Source of the DNA: Tenacibaculum sp. MAR_2010_89
GTDB lineage: Bacteria; Bacteroidota; Bacteroidia; Flavobacteriales; Flavobacteriaceae
Assembly: GCF_900105985.1 (NCBI RefSeq)
Contig: NZ_FNUB01000004.1
Span: forward strand, 161,501 to 225,500
Length of the DNA: 64,000 nucleotides
Direction of reading: 5' to 3'
Numbering within the stretch: position 1 is the stretch's first letter; every line of letters begins with the position of its first letter. Positions 51,822-63,904 of this stretch are shown in pieces. The position numbers and the translations under genes are program-made. The notes under the pieces are model-generated. The model worked only from the letters and a program-made list of their open reading frames with translations, did no database searches and was not told the DNA's origin.

Positions 51822-52131
51822 TCTTGTTTTTTTTGAATATTTCTATGTCTTCAATAAATTTATCAAATTTTACATCAAACTTTCTTTTTGTTAAACTAAT
51901 TGAACCAATTACATTTAAATTATCATTCCAATTCATTGGAAATTTAGATGTAGCTTTTATTTCATAAATTCCTTCACTTTTATTTCTATTTCTAGAAAAC
52001 TGTGGGTCAACTATAAAACATATATACAGTGAAATTCTATGATTAAATTTAAATTGAATTTTCCAATTTTCATCATCCCACCATTCTATATTTGAATTAA
52101 TTTCGATTATTTCCCAATTTCGATTAATCAA
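51811..52131 (-). CDS. Unrecognised small protein inside the thiamine operon
   Basis: A 106-aa frame between thiD and thiE, read from a TTG at 52131; no ATG is available, and the frame stays open a further 15 codons upstream to the TAA at 52177-52179. The protein is charged and aromatic-rich ([34 protein letters not shown]) with no signal peptide or membrane helix. It ends 11 bp inside thiE, which argues for a translated, coupled gene, since it fills the gap from thiD without slack. No thiamine family is recognised. It could be a degenerate or newly acquired gene. Confidence 0.5.
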   Translation of the reverse strand: MINRNWEIIEINSNIEWWDDENWKIQFKFNHRISLYICFIVDPQFSRNRNKSEGIYEIKATSKFPMNWNDNLNVIGSISLTKRKFDVKFDKFIEDIEIFKKNKNDK

Positions 52132-52180
52132 TTCTTTCTCTATTTGATATTTATATCCCGTTTTTTTTATCTTACTTTAT

Positions 52181-52939
52181 TTATTTCTTATACTTGTGTT
52201 TACCTAACAAAGATTCATTTGAGTTTAAAAACTCTTCTGTATATCTTTTTACATTTTTACAAACATCTTCTAAAGGAATTTCTTTCATTAAATTTGACGC
52301 TAATGCTGATGATAATACACAACCACTTCCATGTTTTTGATAAACAGTATTGGCTATAGGTGGAATGTTCATTTTTACTATTTTACTATAATAAACTTCA
52401 TCCCAACCTTTTTTATCTTCTCTATGACCTCCTTTCAAATAAATATTTGTTCTTTCTGAAATAAACTCAATTGTTTCTTCAACAGTTTTATCAGGAAATA
52501 GTTCTTTTATTTCATTATAATTTGGTGTTAAGAAGTCGCAATGATTTAAAACTTTCTCAAATACTTTCAGGTCTTGTTTCGAATGAAAATCAAAGCCTGC
52601 ACTTGCTTTTAAAATAGGATCTAATACTACCTTTATTGATGGATTTATTTTTTTTAATACTTGAAGTACTTCTAATAAAATTTTCCATGACTGAATAATT
52701 CCTATTTTAACTACTGATATTGAAAATCGTTCAAAAAGTGTTGTTATTTGATTAACAATTGTTTCTTTTTCAATCCAAATACAATCTTTAAAGGCAATAT
52801 CATTTTGAACGGTAACTGCAGTACAAACAGATAGGCCATACAACCCGTGGGCTTCAAATGTTTTAATATCTGATGTGATTCCTGCTCCGCTTGATGGATC
52901 AATACCAGCTATGGTTAATATGTAAGTTTTAGTATTCAA
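52181..52939 (-). CDS. thiD: Hydroxymethylpyrimidine/phosphomethylpyrimidine kinase ThiD
   Basis: A 252-aa ribokinase-fold kinase that phosphorylates HMP and HMP-phosphate to the diphosphate used by ThiE. The signature is GIDPSSGAGITSDIKTFEAH at the N-terminus, with VTVQND, LDPILKASAG, TPNYNEIKELFPD and the C-terminal KHGSGCVLSSALASNL. It starts 3 bp after the stop of the upstream ThiE/TenI-like gene and ends 49 bp before the unknown small gene. Confidence 0.95.
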   Translation of the reverse strand: MNTKTYILTIAGIDPSSGAGITSDIKTFEAHGLYGLSVCTAVTVQNDIAFKDCIWIEKETIVNQITTLFERFSISVVKIGIIQSWKILLEVLQVLKKINPSIKVVLDPILKASAGFDFHSKQDLKVFEKVLNHCDFLTPNYNEIKELFPDKTVEETIEFISERTNIYLKGGHREDKKGWDEVYYSKIVKMNIPPIANTVYQKHGSGCVLSSALASNLMKEIPLEDVCKNVKRYTEEFLNSNESLLGKHKYKK

Positions 52940-52942
52940 TTT

Positions 52943-53539
52943 TTATATTGACTTTTCGTATTCTTCCTTAATATTTTTAAAACTCTCAATAGGGTTTTCA
53001 GTATTCCAAACACCGCCTAAAACTCCAATACCTTGAAACCCCAGTTGAATGGTTTCTTTTATGGTATTATCATTTATACCTCCCATACCTATAATCATTT
53101 TATCAATATGATTTACATCAAAACCTTTACCTTCATATCCTTTTTTAGATATTGACGAAAATACTGGACTCAATAAATGGTAATCAAATTCTATATCACA
53201 GCTATCTAATTCTTCAGGCTCGTGAAAAGAACTACTCATTGTTTTACCTATCATATTTAAGCCAATAAAATACTGACTCCCATTCTCTAAGACATCTCTC
53301 CTTTTTTGCTCTTGAAAATGAATACCTTTTAAATTGAATTCATTAATTAATTCATGAAAATAATGAACTACTATTCTATCATGGTATTTTTTATCTATTT
53401 GATTTAAATACAAAACATGGTCTTCATAATTCTTATATGGCTTCCTAAAATGATAAAACTCTAAACCCTTTTCAAATAATTGATGTAAGATTTTAATTTC
53501 ATTTTCTATATCTTTCTCTGGAGCTATTAAAACAATCAT
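52943..53539 (-). CDS. ThiE/TenI family protein
   Basis: A 198-aa TIM-barrel protein of the ThiE/TenI superfamily: EFYHFRKPYKNYEDHV, LKGIHFQEQKR, SSFHEPEEL, DYHLLSPVFSSISKKGYEGKG and MIIGMGGINDNTIK. The diphosphate-site QLR and catalytic DxxxVHLG residues of true ThiE are changed (HFR, GIHFQE), which favours a TenI-like thiazole tautomerase or an altered ThiE over a second full synthase. It lies between thiC and thiD in the operon. Which activity it has is uncertain. Confidence 0.8.
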   Translation of the reverse strand: MIVLIAPEKDIENEIKILHQLFEKGLEFYHFRKPYKNYEDHVLYLNQIDKKYHDRIVVHYFHELINEFNLKGIHFQEQKRRDVLENGSQYFIGLNMIGKTMSSSFHEPEELDSCDIEFDYHLLSPVFSSISKKGYEGKGFDVNHIDKMIIGMGGINDNTIKETIQLGFQGIGVLGGVWNTENPIESFKNIKEEYEKSI

Positions 53540-53555
53540 TAAATTTAAATTAAGA

Positions 53556-53605
53556 ATTATGAGTTACAAATATCTAACTATATATTAATTTGCAACTCAT
53601 AATTA
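53556..53605. repeat. Inverted repeat between thiC and the ThiE/TenI-like gene
   Basis: AATTATGAGTTACAAAT at 53556-53572 and ATTTGCAACTCATAATT at 53589-53605 pair over 17 bp with one mismatch around a 16-nt loop. No T tract follows, so it may be an mRNA stability element within the operon. Confidence 0.5.
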
Positions 53606-53613
53606 ACAATAGA

Positions 53614-55518
<1,905 letters not shown>

Positions 55519-55722
55519 TCATCCTCCTTGAGTAGATTTTATAATTAAAACTTTATCGTTATTTTTAAGTTCTTTTGTTTCCCAACTCTCTTTTTTAATC
55601 ACACTATCATTAATGGCAATAGCAATACCGTTAGTTACAATTTGAAGTTTGAAAACTAATTGTTCTATGGTTAGTGAGCTCGAAAATTGTTGATTAATGT
55701 CGTTTACTTTTATGTTTATCAT
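55519..55722 (-). CDS. thiS: Sulfur carrier protein ThiS
   Basis: A 67-aa ubiquitin-like protein beginning MINIKVNDINQQ and ending STQGG; the terminal Gly-Gly is adenylated and thiocarboxylated to carry sulfur to ThiG. It is the first gene of the operon, 76 bp after the TPP riboswitch. Confidence 0.96.
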   Translation of the reverse strand: MINIKVNDINQQFSSSLTIEQLVFKLQIVTNGIAIAINDSVIKKESWETKELKNNDKVLIIKSTQGG

Positions 55723-55755
55723 ATTAACATGTTTAAGTAAACTATAGAAGAAGTT

Positions 55756-55786
55756 TTTAGTATTGCTTATTAAGCTAAATACTAAA
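55756..55786 (-). other. Hairpin between the TPP aptamer and thiS
   Basis: A 9-bp outer stem (TTTAGTATT with AATACTAAA on the minus strand) encloses a GCTTA/TAAGC inner stem. No T tract follows, so it is not a standard terminator. It may belong to the riboswitch expression platform. Confidence 0.4.
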
Positions 55787-55797
55787 CTAAAAATAAT

Positions 55798-55878
55798 AAC
55801 TTTTTCCTACGTTGGTGTTAACCATATCAGGTTCCAAGGATATTTCTCAAACTAGTTTCCTAGCTACTCCTAAAGTTT
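55798..55878 (-). ncRNA. TPP riboswitch (THI element)
   Basis: On the minus strand the conserved segments are present in order: AGGAGT, TTGAGA (usually CTGAGA), CCTTGGAACCTGAT and AACACCAACGTAGGAAA. A closing stem AACTTT/AAAGTT brackets them. It precedes thiS and should switch the whole thi operon off when thiamine diphosphate is high. Confidence 0.93.
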
Positions 55879-55885
55879 ACAATGA

Positions 55886-55914
55886 CAAATATAATAGTTT
55901 ATTTAAACTAGCAA
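55886..55914 (-). promoter_or_regulatory. Promoter of the thiamine operon (TTG-N18-TATATTTG)
   Basis: On the minus strand, TTG (55914-55912), 18 nt, then TATATTTG (55893-55886). Transcription would start within a few bases of the riboswitch 5' end at 55878. Confidence 0.7.
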
Positions 55915-55943
55915 TACTCTTTTCAAAATTTATTAAAAACAAA

Positions 55944-55966
55944 AAAACTAGCCTTATAGGCTAGTT
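55944..55966 (-). terminator. Terminator after the arginase gene
   Basis: A stem AAACTAGCC/GGCTAGTTT with a 5-nt loop, followed by a long T tract on the minus strand. It insulates the thi operon from the arginase gene. Confidence 0.88.
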
Positions 55967-55990
55967 TCATTATACTTAAATATAACTGTA

Positions 55991-56944
55991 TTATATTTTT
56001 TTAATAGTTTCTGTTACCTTTTCAAGAACATCAAAAGCAGTTTCTGCCATTTTATTTCCTTTGAAATCTAATAACGGATTTACTTCAACAAATTCTAAGC
56101 AAGCTACTTTCTTACTTTCTAATAATTGATTTATAATATCTATTATCTCATATTGATCAAATCCCTTTGGTACTGGAGTTCCCGTACCATACGAAACCAT
56201 ATCACAATCCATAGCATCAACATCAAAAGAAACGTAGATTACATCACAATTACTTAACTTTTCAAGTGCTTCACTTACACAAACTTCTAATCCACGGTAT
56301 CTAACTTCAGCTACTTTGTAGTTTTTAATTCCATGTTTTTCCATTTGTTTATCCTCTGGTTCTTCAGTATCTCTTACTCCAAAGAAAATAACATCTTCTG
56401 CTTGTACTTTTTGTCCTGGAACACCTATGTTTTTCATTCTATCCCATAACTCAGCAGTTTCTCTATCAATATCATTTACTTGACAATCTAAATTATCATC
56501 ACTTATTGCTGCTGCTAAAGGCATACCATGAATATTACCTGAAGGCGATGTATATGGCGAATGTAAATCTCCATGAGCATCAATCCACACTACTCCTACT
56601 CTTTTTGTTGAGTTAGCAGCTTTAACACCACTAATAGTTCCTAATGCAGACGAGTGATCTCCAGAAATAACAATTGGAAATTTATCTTCCTGTAAGTTTA
56701 CTTTTACATGATTAGATAACCTTTTACACTGATTAAATACATTTTCTATTCTCTTAGCAAATGAATTATTCTCTTTACTATAAACAGATTCATTTTTAGT
56801 AATTACGTCTTCAAATTCAAATTGCTCAAAATAATTACTTCCTTTGTTTATTGCTGCAATTTCAATAGCATCAATTCCCATGTCAGATCCTCTAGTACCA
56901 GCGCCAATATCAGATCTGTTTTTTATAATTTTTATTTCTTTCAT
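55991..56944 (-). CDS. Arginase
   Basis: A 317-aa ureohydrolase hydrolysing L-arginine to ornithine and urea. All manganese-site motifs are present: VISGDHSSALGTISG, VVWIDAHGDLHSPYTSPSGN and VSFDVDAMDCD, followed by the substrate loop SYGTGTPVPKGF. The full-length N-terminus (IKNRSDIGAGTRGSDMGIDA) matches arginase rather than agmatinase. It lies alone between two terminators, downstream of gltA on the same strand. Arginine breakdown would feed ornithine toward glutamate. Confidence 0.9.
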   Translation of the reverse strand: MKEIKIIKNRSDIGAGTRGSDMGIDAIEIAAINKGSNYFEQFEFEDVITKNESVYSKENNSFAKRIENVFNQCKRLSNHVKVNLQEDKFPIVISGDHSSALGTISGVKAANSTKRVGVVWIDAHGDLHSPYTSPSGNIHGMPLAAAISDDNLDCQVNDIDRETAELWDRMKNIGVPGQKVQAEDVIFFGVRDTEEPEDKQMEKHGIKNYKVAEVRYRGLEVCVSEALEKLSNCDVIYVSFDVDAMDCDMVSYGTGTPVPKGFDQYEIIDIINQLLESKKVACLEFVEVNPLLDFKGNKMAETAFDVLEKVTETIKKI

Positions 56945-56960
56945 AATATGAATTCAATAA

Positions 56961-56991
56961 AAAATGTCATCTAAATATTAAATGACATTTT
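56961..56991 (-). terminator. Terminator after citrate synthase gene
   Basis: A 10-bp stem (AAAATGTCAT with ATGACATTTT) with T residues following on the minus strand, between gltA and the arginase gene. Confidence 0.85.
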
Positions 56992-57000
56992 TAGTATATT

Positions 57001-58287
57001 TTATCTTTTACTAATCTTTACAAAATCTCTGTGGTTTTCACCTGTATAAACTTGACGAGGACGTCCAATTGGTTCTTTTCCTAAACGCATTTCTCTCCAT
57101 TGTGCAATCCAACCAGGTAAACGACCTAATGCAAACATTACTGTAAACATTTCAACTGGTATGCCCATAGCTCTATATATAATTCCTGAATAGAAATCAA
57201 CATTTGGGTATAATTTTCTTTTAACGAAATATTCATCGTTAAGAGCTTCTTGTTCTAATGCTTTAGCAATATCTAAAATTGGGTCATCAATACCTAAATC
57301 TGCTAAAACTTCATCAGCTGCTACTTTAATAATTTTAGCTCTAGGGTCAAAGTTTTTATATACTCTATGTCCGAATCCCATTAAACGGAAAGGATCATTC
57401 TTGTCTTTAGCTTTTGCCATGTACTTCTTAGTATCTCCACCATCTTGTCTAATAGCTTCCAACATTTCCAATACAGCTTGATTTGCACCTCCATGTAATG
57501 GCCCCCATAAAGCTGAGATTCCAGCTGATAATGAAGCAAACAATCCTGCATGTGATGAACCAACAATTCTTACAGTTGATGTAGAACAGTTTTGTTCGTG
57601 ATCTGCATGTAATATTAATAATTTATCTAATGCATCTTTAATTATTGGGTTTATTGCATACTCTTCATTAGGTTGCTCAAACATCATTTTCATAATGTTT
57701 TCTACATACCCTAAATTCTTAGAACCATAATTTAAAGGTAATCCTTGTTTTTTACGCATTGTCCAAGCTACTAAAACAGGAAATTTTCCTAAAATTTTAA
57801 CTATAGCATTGTACATATCTTCTTCTGAATCAACATTTACAGAAGTTGGATTAAATGATACTAACGCACTAGTTAATGATGACAACACTCCCATAGGGTG
57901 AGCATTTTTAGGAAAAGCATCAATAATTTTCTTTATATCTTCATCAACGATAGCTTTAGATCTTACATCATCATGGAATTTCTGTAATTGTTCTTTTGTT
58001 GGTAATTCACCAAAAATCAACAAATATGCTACTTCTAAGAAATCTGCTTTTTCAGCAAGTTCTTCAATTGAGTAACCTCTATATCTTAAAATCCCTTCTT
58101 CTCCATTTAAAAATGTAATAGCACTTTGACAAGAACCTGTATTCTTATATCCAGGATCAATTGTTATAAGTCCACCAGTAGCGCCTCTCAACGTTTTAAT
58201 ATCAATTGCAGTTTCATTTTCCGTTCCTGTTATCAAAGGAAATTCATACGTATTTTCGCCAACTTGTAACTTTGCTATATCTGCCAT
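57001..58287 (-). CDS. gltA: Citrate synthase
   Basis: A 428-aa type II citrate synthase, condensing acetyl-CoA and oxaloacetate at the entry to the TCA cycle. Visible are the active-site regions GSSHAGLFASLSAGISALWG with LHGGANQAVLEML, MGFGHRVYKNFDPRA (His and Arg) and VDFYSGIIYRAMGIP. The N-terminal beta region (TYEFPLITGTENETAIDIKT) is typical of hexameric bacterial enzymes. It sits between eno and arginase on the minus strand, the usual flavobacterial order. Confidence 0.98.
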   Translation of the reverse strand: MADIAKLQVGENTYEFPLITGTENETAIDIKTLRGATGGLITIDPGYKNTGSCQSAITFLNGEEGILRYRGYSIEELAEKADFLEVAYLLIFGELPTKEQLQKFHDDVRSKAIVDEDIKKIIDAFPKNAHPMGVLSSLTSALVSFNPTSVNVDSEEDMYNAIVKILGKFPVLVAWTMRKKQGLPLNYGSKNLGYVENIMKMMFEQPNEEYAINPIIKDALDKLLILHADHEQNCSTSTVRIVGSSHAGLFASLSAGISALWGPLHGGANQAVLEMLEAIRQDGGDTKKYMAKAKDKNDPFRLMGFGHRVYKNFDPRAKIIKVAADEVLADLGIDDPILDIAKALEQEALNDEYFVKRKLYPNVDFYSGIIYRAMGIPVEMFTVMFALGRLPGWIAQWREMRLGKEPIGRPRQVYTGENHRDFVKISKR

Positions 58288-58419
58288 TTTTTATCTAAAA
58301 ATTTTTATAATTGAAGTGAGTTGCGAAGATACCATTTTTTATAAATTTAAAAAATTGATAGTCATAGATTTTTAACATAAAAAAATAAAATTTCTTTATC
58401 TAAAAATTTTATAAAAAAC

Positions 58420-58448
58420 AAAGCTTGTAAGACAACCTTACAAGCTTT
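58420..58448 (-). terminator. Terminator after eno
   Basis: A 12-bp stem (AAAGCTTGTAAG with CTTACAAGCTTT), loop of 5 nt, T run on the minus strand. Confidence 0.88.
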
Positions 58449-58476
58449 ATTTTTCTTTTAAATAAGAATTATCTTA

Positions 58477-59775
<1,299 letters not shown>

Positions 59776-59860
59776 TTATTAGTATATTTAAGGTAGTAAA
59801 TTTACAAAATACTGCCTTTTTATTATCTTATATTATTGTGATTTTACGAAAACGTTATCA

Positions 59861-59896
59861 AATATAAATTCCCGCAGAAAAGCGGGAATTTATATT
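59861..59896 (-). terminator. Terminator after carA
   Basis: A 15-bp stem (AATATAAATTCCCGC with GCGGGAATTTATATT) and 6-nt loop; it overlaps the carA stop codon by 2 bp. Confidence 0.85.
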
Positions 59897-61004
59897 AAGC
59901 TTTCGCCTTTTTTATATTTTCTATAAATTGATCGAATAAATATTCTGCATCATGTGGTCCAGGGCTAGCTTCAGGATGATATTGTACAGAAAAAACATTT
60001 TTATTTTTCATTCTAATACCAGCTACAGTATTATCATTTAGATGAACATGAGTAATTTCTACATCATTATGTGCTTCAGTTTCTTCTCTATTAATTGCAA
60101 ATCCATGATTTTGAGATGTAATTTCACCTTTTCCTGTAAGTAAATTTTTCACTGGGTGATTAATTCCTCTATGACCATTATGCATTTTATAAGTAGAAAT
60201 ACCATTAGCCAATGCTATTACTTGATGTCCTAAACAAATACCAAATAAAGGTAAATCATTTGCTATAATATCTTTTGCTGTATTTTGAGCATCTATTAAA
60301 GGTTCAGGATCACCAGGTCCATTTGATATAAAATAGCCATCAGGATTAAATTCACTCATTTCCTTAAAAGTAGCATTATAAGGATACACCTTTACATACG
60401 CATCTCTCTTAACAAAATTTCTAAGTATATTCTTTTTTATTCCTATATCTAATGCTGAAATTTTAATTGGTGCATTTTCATCTCCTATAAAATAAGGTTC
60501 TTTTGTAGATACTTTAGAAGCAAGTTCTAAACCTTCCATATTAGGGATTTCAGATAACTGTTTCTTTAAATTTTCAATATTATCAACTTCTGTTGAAATA
60601 ATAGCATTCATAGCACCATTATCTCTAATATAAGATACTAATGCTCTTGTATCTACATCAGAAATTGCTACAAGATTATGTTTTTCAAACCAATCTTTTA
60701 AATTTCCATCAGAATCAACTCTTGAATGTGTAAAACTAAAGTTTCGACAAATTAATCCTGAAATTTTAATTCCTTCAGACTCTATTTCTTCATTATTAAC
60801 ACCATAATTACCTATGTGAGCATTTGTAGTAACCATTAATTGTCCAAAATAAGAAGGATCAGTAAATACTTCTTGGTACCCAGTCATACCGGTATTAAAA
60901 CAGATTTCTCCTGTAGACGTACCTTCTATCCCTACTGATTTACCATAGAAAATTGTACCATCAGCTAATAATACTAAAGCTTTTTTACGTGATTGATATT
61001 TCAT
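59895..61004 (-). CDS. carA: Carbamoyl-phosphate synthase small subunit
   Basis: A 369-aa glutaminase subunit that supplies ammonia to CarB for carbamoyl phosphate, used in pyrimidine and arginine synthesis. N-terminal domain: TGMTGYQEVFTDPSYFGQ. The class I amidotransferase domain has FISNGPGDPEP, the nucleophile in LFGICLGHQVIALANG and the His-Glu pair in VFSVQYHPEASPGP. carB is not adjacent. It follows rplQ by 106 bp on the same strand, separated by a hairpin. Confidence 0.98.
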   Translation of the reverse strand: MKYQSRKKALVLLADGTIFYGKSVGIEGTSTGEICFNTGMTGYQEVFTDPSYFGQLMVTTNAHIGNYGVNNEEIESEGIKISGLICRNFSFTHSRVDSDGNLKDWFEKHNLVAISDVDTRALVSYIRDNGAMNAIISTEVDNIENLKKQLSEIPNMEGLELASKVSTKEPYFIGDENAPIKISALDIGIKKNILRNFVKRDAYVKVYPYNATFKEMSEFNPDGYFISNGPGDPEPLIDAQNTAKDIIANDLPLFGICLGHQVIALANGISTYKMHNGHRGINHPVKNLLTGKGEITSQNHGFAINREETEAHNDVEITHVHLNDNTVAGIRMKNKNVFSVQYHPEASPGPHDAEYLFDQFIENIKKAKA

Positions 61005-61052
61005 TTAGTTTAGTGTATTGTATTGTGTAATTGAGTTGCAAAAATATATAAA

Positions 61053-61085
61053 AAAAGGGATAAACATTAAATGTTCATCCCTTTT
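61053..61085 (-). terminator. Terminator after rplQ
   Basis: Arms AAAAGGGAT and ATCCCTTTT continue through one mismatch into AACAT/ATGTT; T tract on the minus strand. It ends the alpha operon. Confidence 0.85.
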
Positions 61086-61110
61086 ATATGATTGATAAAA
61101 ATTTTCATTT

Positions 61111-61590
61111 TTATTCTTCCTCTTGTGAAGTTTTAGTTTCAACAGGAGCAACAGCTTCAGCTTTTTTAGCACCTCCACGACGGCTACGACGTGTAGATTT
61201 TTTAGCTTGGTTTCCTTTAGGGTTGTATAATTCATTATAATCAACTAATTCAATCATTGCCATTGGAGCATTATCCCCTTGACGATTTCCTAATTTGATA
61301 ATACGAACATACCCTCCTGGTCTATCAGCAACTTTTACAGAAATTTCTTTAAATAATTCTGTAACAGCATTTTTATCACGTAAATATCTAAATACTGTAC
61401 GTCTGTTGTGAGTTGTATCAGCCTTAGATTTTGTAATTAAAGGCTCAATAAACTTACGTAAAGCTTTCGCTTTAGCAACAGTAGTATTAATACGCTTATG
61501 CTCTACTAAAGAACAAGCCATGTTTGATAACATTGCTTTTCTATGCGCTGTTTTTCTTCCTAAGTGGTTAAATTTCTTTCCGTGTCTCAT
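61111..61590 (-). CDS. rplQ: 50S ribosomal protein L17
   Basis: A 159-aa ribosomal protein. The L17 core ([40 protein letters not shown]) is followed by a basic then acidic C-terminal extension ([18 protein letters not shown], ending QEEE) that is longer than in E. coli (127 aa) and usual in Bacteroidetes. Last gene of the alpha operon. Confidence 0.98.
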   Translation of the reverse strand: MRHGKKFNHLGRKTAHRKAMLSNMACSLVEHKRINTTVAKAKALRKFIEPLITKSKADTTHNRRTVFRYLRDKNAVTELFKEISVKVADRPGGYVRIIKLGNRQGDNAPMAMIELVDYNELYNPKGNQAKKSTRRSRRGGAKKAEAVAPVETKTSQEEE

Positions 61591-61650
61591 GACATTTGGG
61601 TTTTGCTTTCATCTTGCTTCAACTCTTTATGAGGAGCAAAATATGAAAGA

Positions 61651-62643
61651 TTAATCTCTATCTAATTTATATTTACCTAAATCCATTCCAAAATTTAGTC
61701 CTTTATTAATCACTAACTCTTCTAATTCAGTTAATGATTTTTTACCAAAGTTTCTAAACTTCATTAAGTCACTTTTATTGAAAGATACTAAGTCTCCTAA
61801 AGTATCTACCTCTGCAGCTTTCAAACAATTTAAAGCACGAACTGATAAATCCATATCTACTAGTTTCGTTTTCAATAATTGACGCATATGTAATGATTCC
61901 TCATCATATGTTTCAGTTTGAGCTATTTCATCAGCCTCTAAAGTTATTCTTTCATCCGAAAATAACATGAAGTGGTGAATTAAAATTTTAGCTGCTTCAG
62001 TTAATGCATCTTTAGGATTAATAGATCCATCTGTGTCAATATCAAAAACTAATTTTTCGTAATCTGTTTTTTGTTCAACACGAAAGTTTTCTACTGCATA
62101 CTTTACATTCTTAATTGGAGTGTAAATAGAATCAGTAAAAATTGTTCCTAAAGGTGCTCCAGCTCTTTTGTTTTCTTCTGCTGGCACAAATCCTCTACCT
62201 TTTTCTATGCTTATTTCAGCACTAAAACTAACAGACTTATCCATGTTACATAAAACTAATTCTGGATTTAATACTTGAAATCCTGAAATAAATTTTTGTA
62301 AATCACCTGCTGTTAATTGCTCTTGTCCTGATACAGCTATAGAAACTGTTTCTCTGTCAGATTCTTCAATTTGCTTTTTAAAACGTACTTGTTTTAAATT
62401 TAAAATGATTTCTGTAACATCTTCTACAACTCCTTCTATCGTTGAGAATTCGTGATCAACGCCATCTACTCGTAATGATGTTATTGCAAAACCTTCTAAA
62501 GAAGATAATAATACTCTTCTCAAAGCATTTCCAATAGTTAATCCAAAACCTGGTTCAAGAGGTCTGAATTCGAATCTTCCAGAAAAATCTGTAGATTCAA
62601 TCATTATTACTTTATCAGGCTTTTGAAAATTTAAAATTGCCAT
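61651..62643 (-). CDS. rpoA: DNA-directed RNA polymerase subunit alpha
   Basis: A 330-aa alpha subunit. The N-terminal assembly domain has [20 protein letters not shown] and [17 protein letters not shown]; the C-terminal domain has [20 protein letters not shown] and [13 protein letters not shown], the helix-hairpin-helix that contacts promoter DNA and activators. Standard length, between rpsD and rplQ. Confidence 0.99.
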   Translation of the reverse strand: MAILNFQKPDKVIMIESTDFSGRFEFRPLEPGFGLTIGNALRRVLLSSLEGFAITSLRVDGVDHEFSTIEGVVEDVTEIILNLKQVRFKKQIEESDRETVSIAVSGQEQLTAGDLQKFISGFQVLNPELVLCNMDKSVSFSAEISIEKGRGFVPAEENKRAGAPLGTIFTDSIYTPIKNVKYAVENFRVEQKTDYEKLVFDIDTDGSINPKDALTEAAKILIHHFMLFSDERITLEADEIAQTETYDEESLHMRQLLKTKLVDMDLSVRALNCLKAAEVDTLGDLVSFNKSDLMKFRNFGKKSLTELEELVINKGLNFGMDLGKYKLDRD

Positions 62644-62738
62644 ATTTTCTTCATTTTAATTGTAATTCAGTTGCGCGGTTCATAAGTTTGAAGAAATACT
62701 GACAAACCCTTTGGCTGAACTTCAATATGATTAATTTA

Positions 62739-63344
62739 TTACTTAGAATATAATTCTACGATTAACTGCTCTTTGATGTTCTCAGGAATTTGTAATCTTT
62801 CAGGTGCTTTAATAAAAATACCTGATTTTTGATCAGAATTCCAAGATAACCATTCGTAAACACTACTATTAGAAGCTAATGCATTTTCAATAGCTTCTAA
62901 AGATTTAGATTTTTCTCTAACAGCTACAACATCTCCTTCTCTTAATCTGTAAGATGGTATGTTTACTATCTCTCCATTCACAGTAATGTGACGGTGAGAT
63001 ACTAATTGACGTGCTCCTCTTCTTGAGTTAGCAACTCCTAAACGGAAAACAACGTTATCTAAACGAGACTCACATAATTGTAATAAAACCTCACCAGTAA
63101 TACCTTTAGAAGCTGAAGCGCTTTTAAATAAGTTACTAAATTGACGCTCTAAAATACCGTAAGTATATTTAGCTTTTTGCTTTTCCATTAACTGGATAGC
63201 ATATTCAGATTTTTTACCTCTTCTTTTACCAACTCCATGTTGTCCTGGAGGGTAATTTCTTTTTTCGAAGTTTTTATCATCTCCGAATATTGCTTCACCA
63301 AATTTACGAGCAATCTTAGTTTTTGGTCCTGTATATCTTGCCAT
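62739..63344 (-). CDS. rpsD: 30S ribosomal protein S4
   Basis: A 201-aa primary 16S rRNA-binding protein: [46 protein letters not shown] and the S4 domain [20 protein letters not shown]. No zinc-type Cys cluster at the N-terminus. In many bacteria S4 represses the alpha operon, whose genes follow. Confidence 0.99.
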   Translation of the reverse strand: MARYTGPKTKIARKFGEAIFGDDKNFEKRNYPPGQHGVGKRRGKKSEYAIQLMEKQKAKYTYGILERQFSNLFKSASASKGITGEVLLQLCESRLDNVVFRLGVANSRRGARQLVSHRHITVNGEIVNIPSYRLREGDVVAVREKSKSLEAIENALASNSSVYEWLSWNSDQKSGIFIKAPERLQIPENIKEQLIVELYSK

Positions 63345-63484
63345 TTCTAATTAATTTAGTAGGGATTATGAATTAAGGCTTACTCCTTCGATAATCTTTG
63401 ATCCTACTTGGTTTAAAATTTATAATTTTTATTGATATACTAATAATATCAATTTAGAAAAATATAAACTGAAACTAGTTCAGC

Positions 63485-63871
63485 TTATACTCTTCTTCTT
63501 TTTGGTGGACGACATCCATTATGAGGAATTGGAGTAACATCAATGATTTCAGTTACTTCTATCCCAGCATTATGAATTGATCTAATAGCAGATTCTCTAC
63601 CATTTCCTGGTCCTTTTACATATACCTTAACTTTACGTAATCCAGCTTCTTTAGCCACACCTACGCAATCTTCTGCTGCTAATTGAGCTGCATATGGAGT
63701 ATTCTTTTTAGAACCTCTAAAACCCATTTTTCCTGCTGAAGACCAAGAGATAACATCTCCCTTTTTGTTTGTTAAAGATATAATTATGTTGTTAAATGAT
63801 GCCGTTACGTGAGCTTCTCCCACTGACTCAATTACAACTTTACGTTTCTTTGTTACTTTAGACTTTGCCAT
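63485..63871 (-). CDS. rpsK: 30S ribosomal protein S11
   Basis: A 128-aa protein of the ribosomal platform with [40 protein letters not shown] and the C-terminal [18 protein letters not shown]. Between rpsM and rpsD in the standard order. Confidence 0.99.
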   Translation of the reverse strand: MAKSKVTKKRKVVIESVGEAHVTASFNNIIISLTNKKGDVISWSSAGKMGFRGSKKNTPYAAQLAAEDCVGVAKEAGLRKVKVYVKGPGNGRESAIRSIHNAGIEVTEIIDVTPIPHNGCRPPKRRRV

Positions 63872-63904
63872 GATTGTTTACAATTAGTAAAAATAATCTA
63901 ACGA

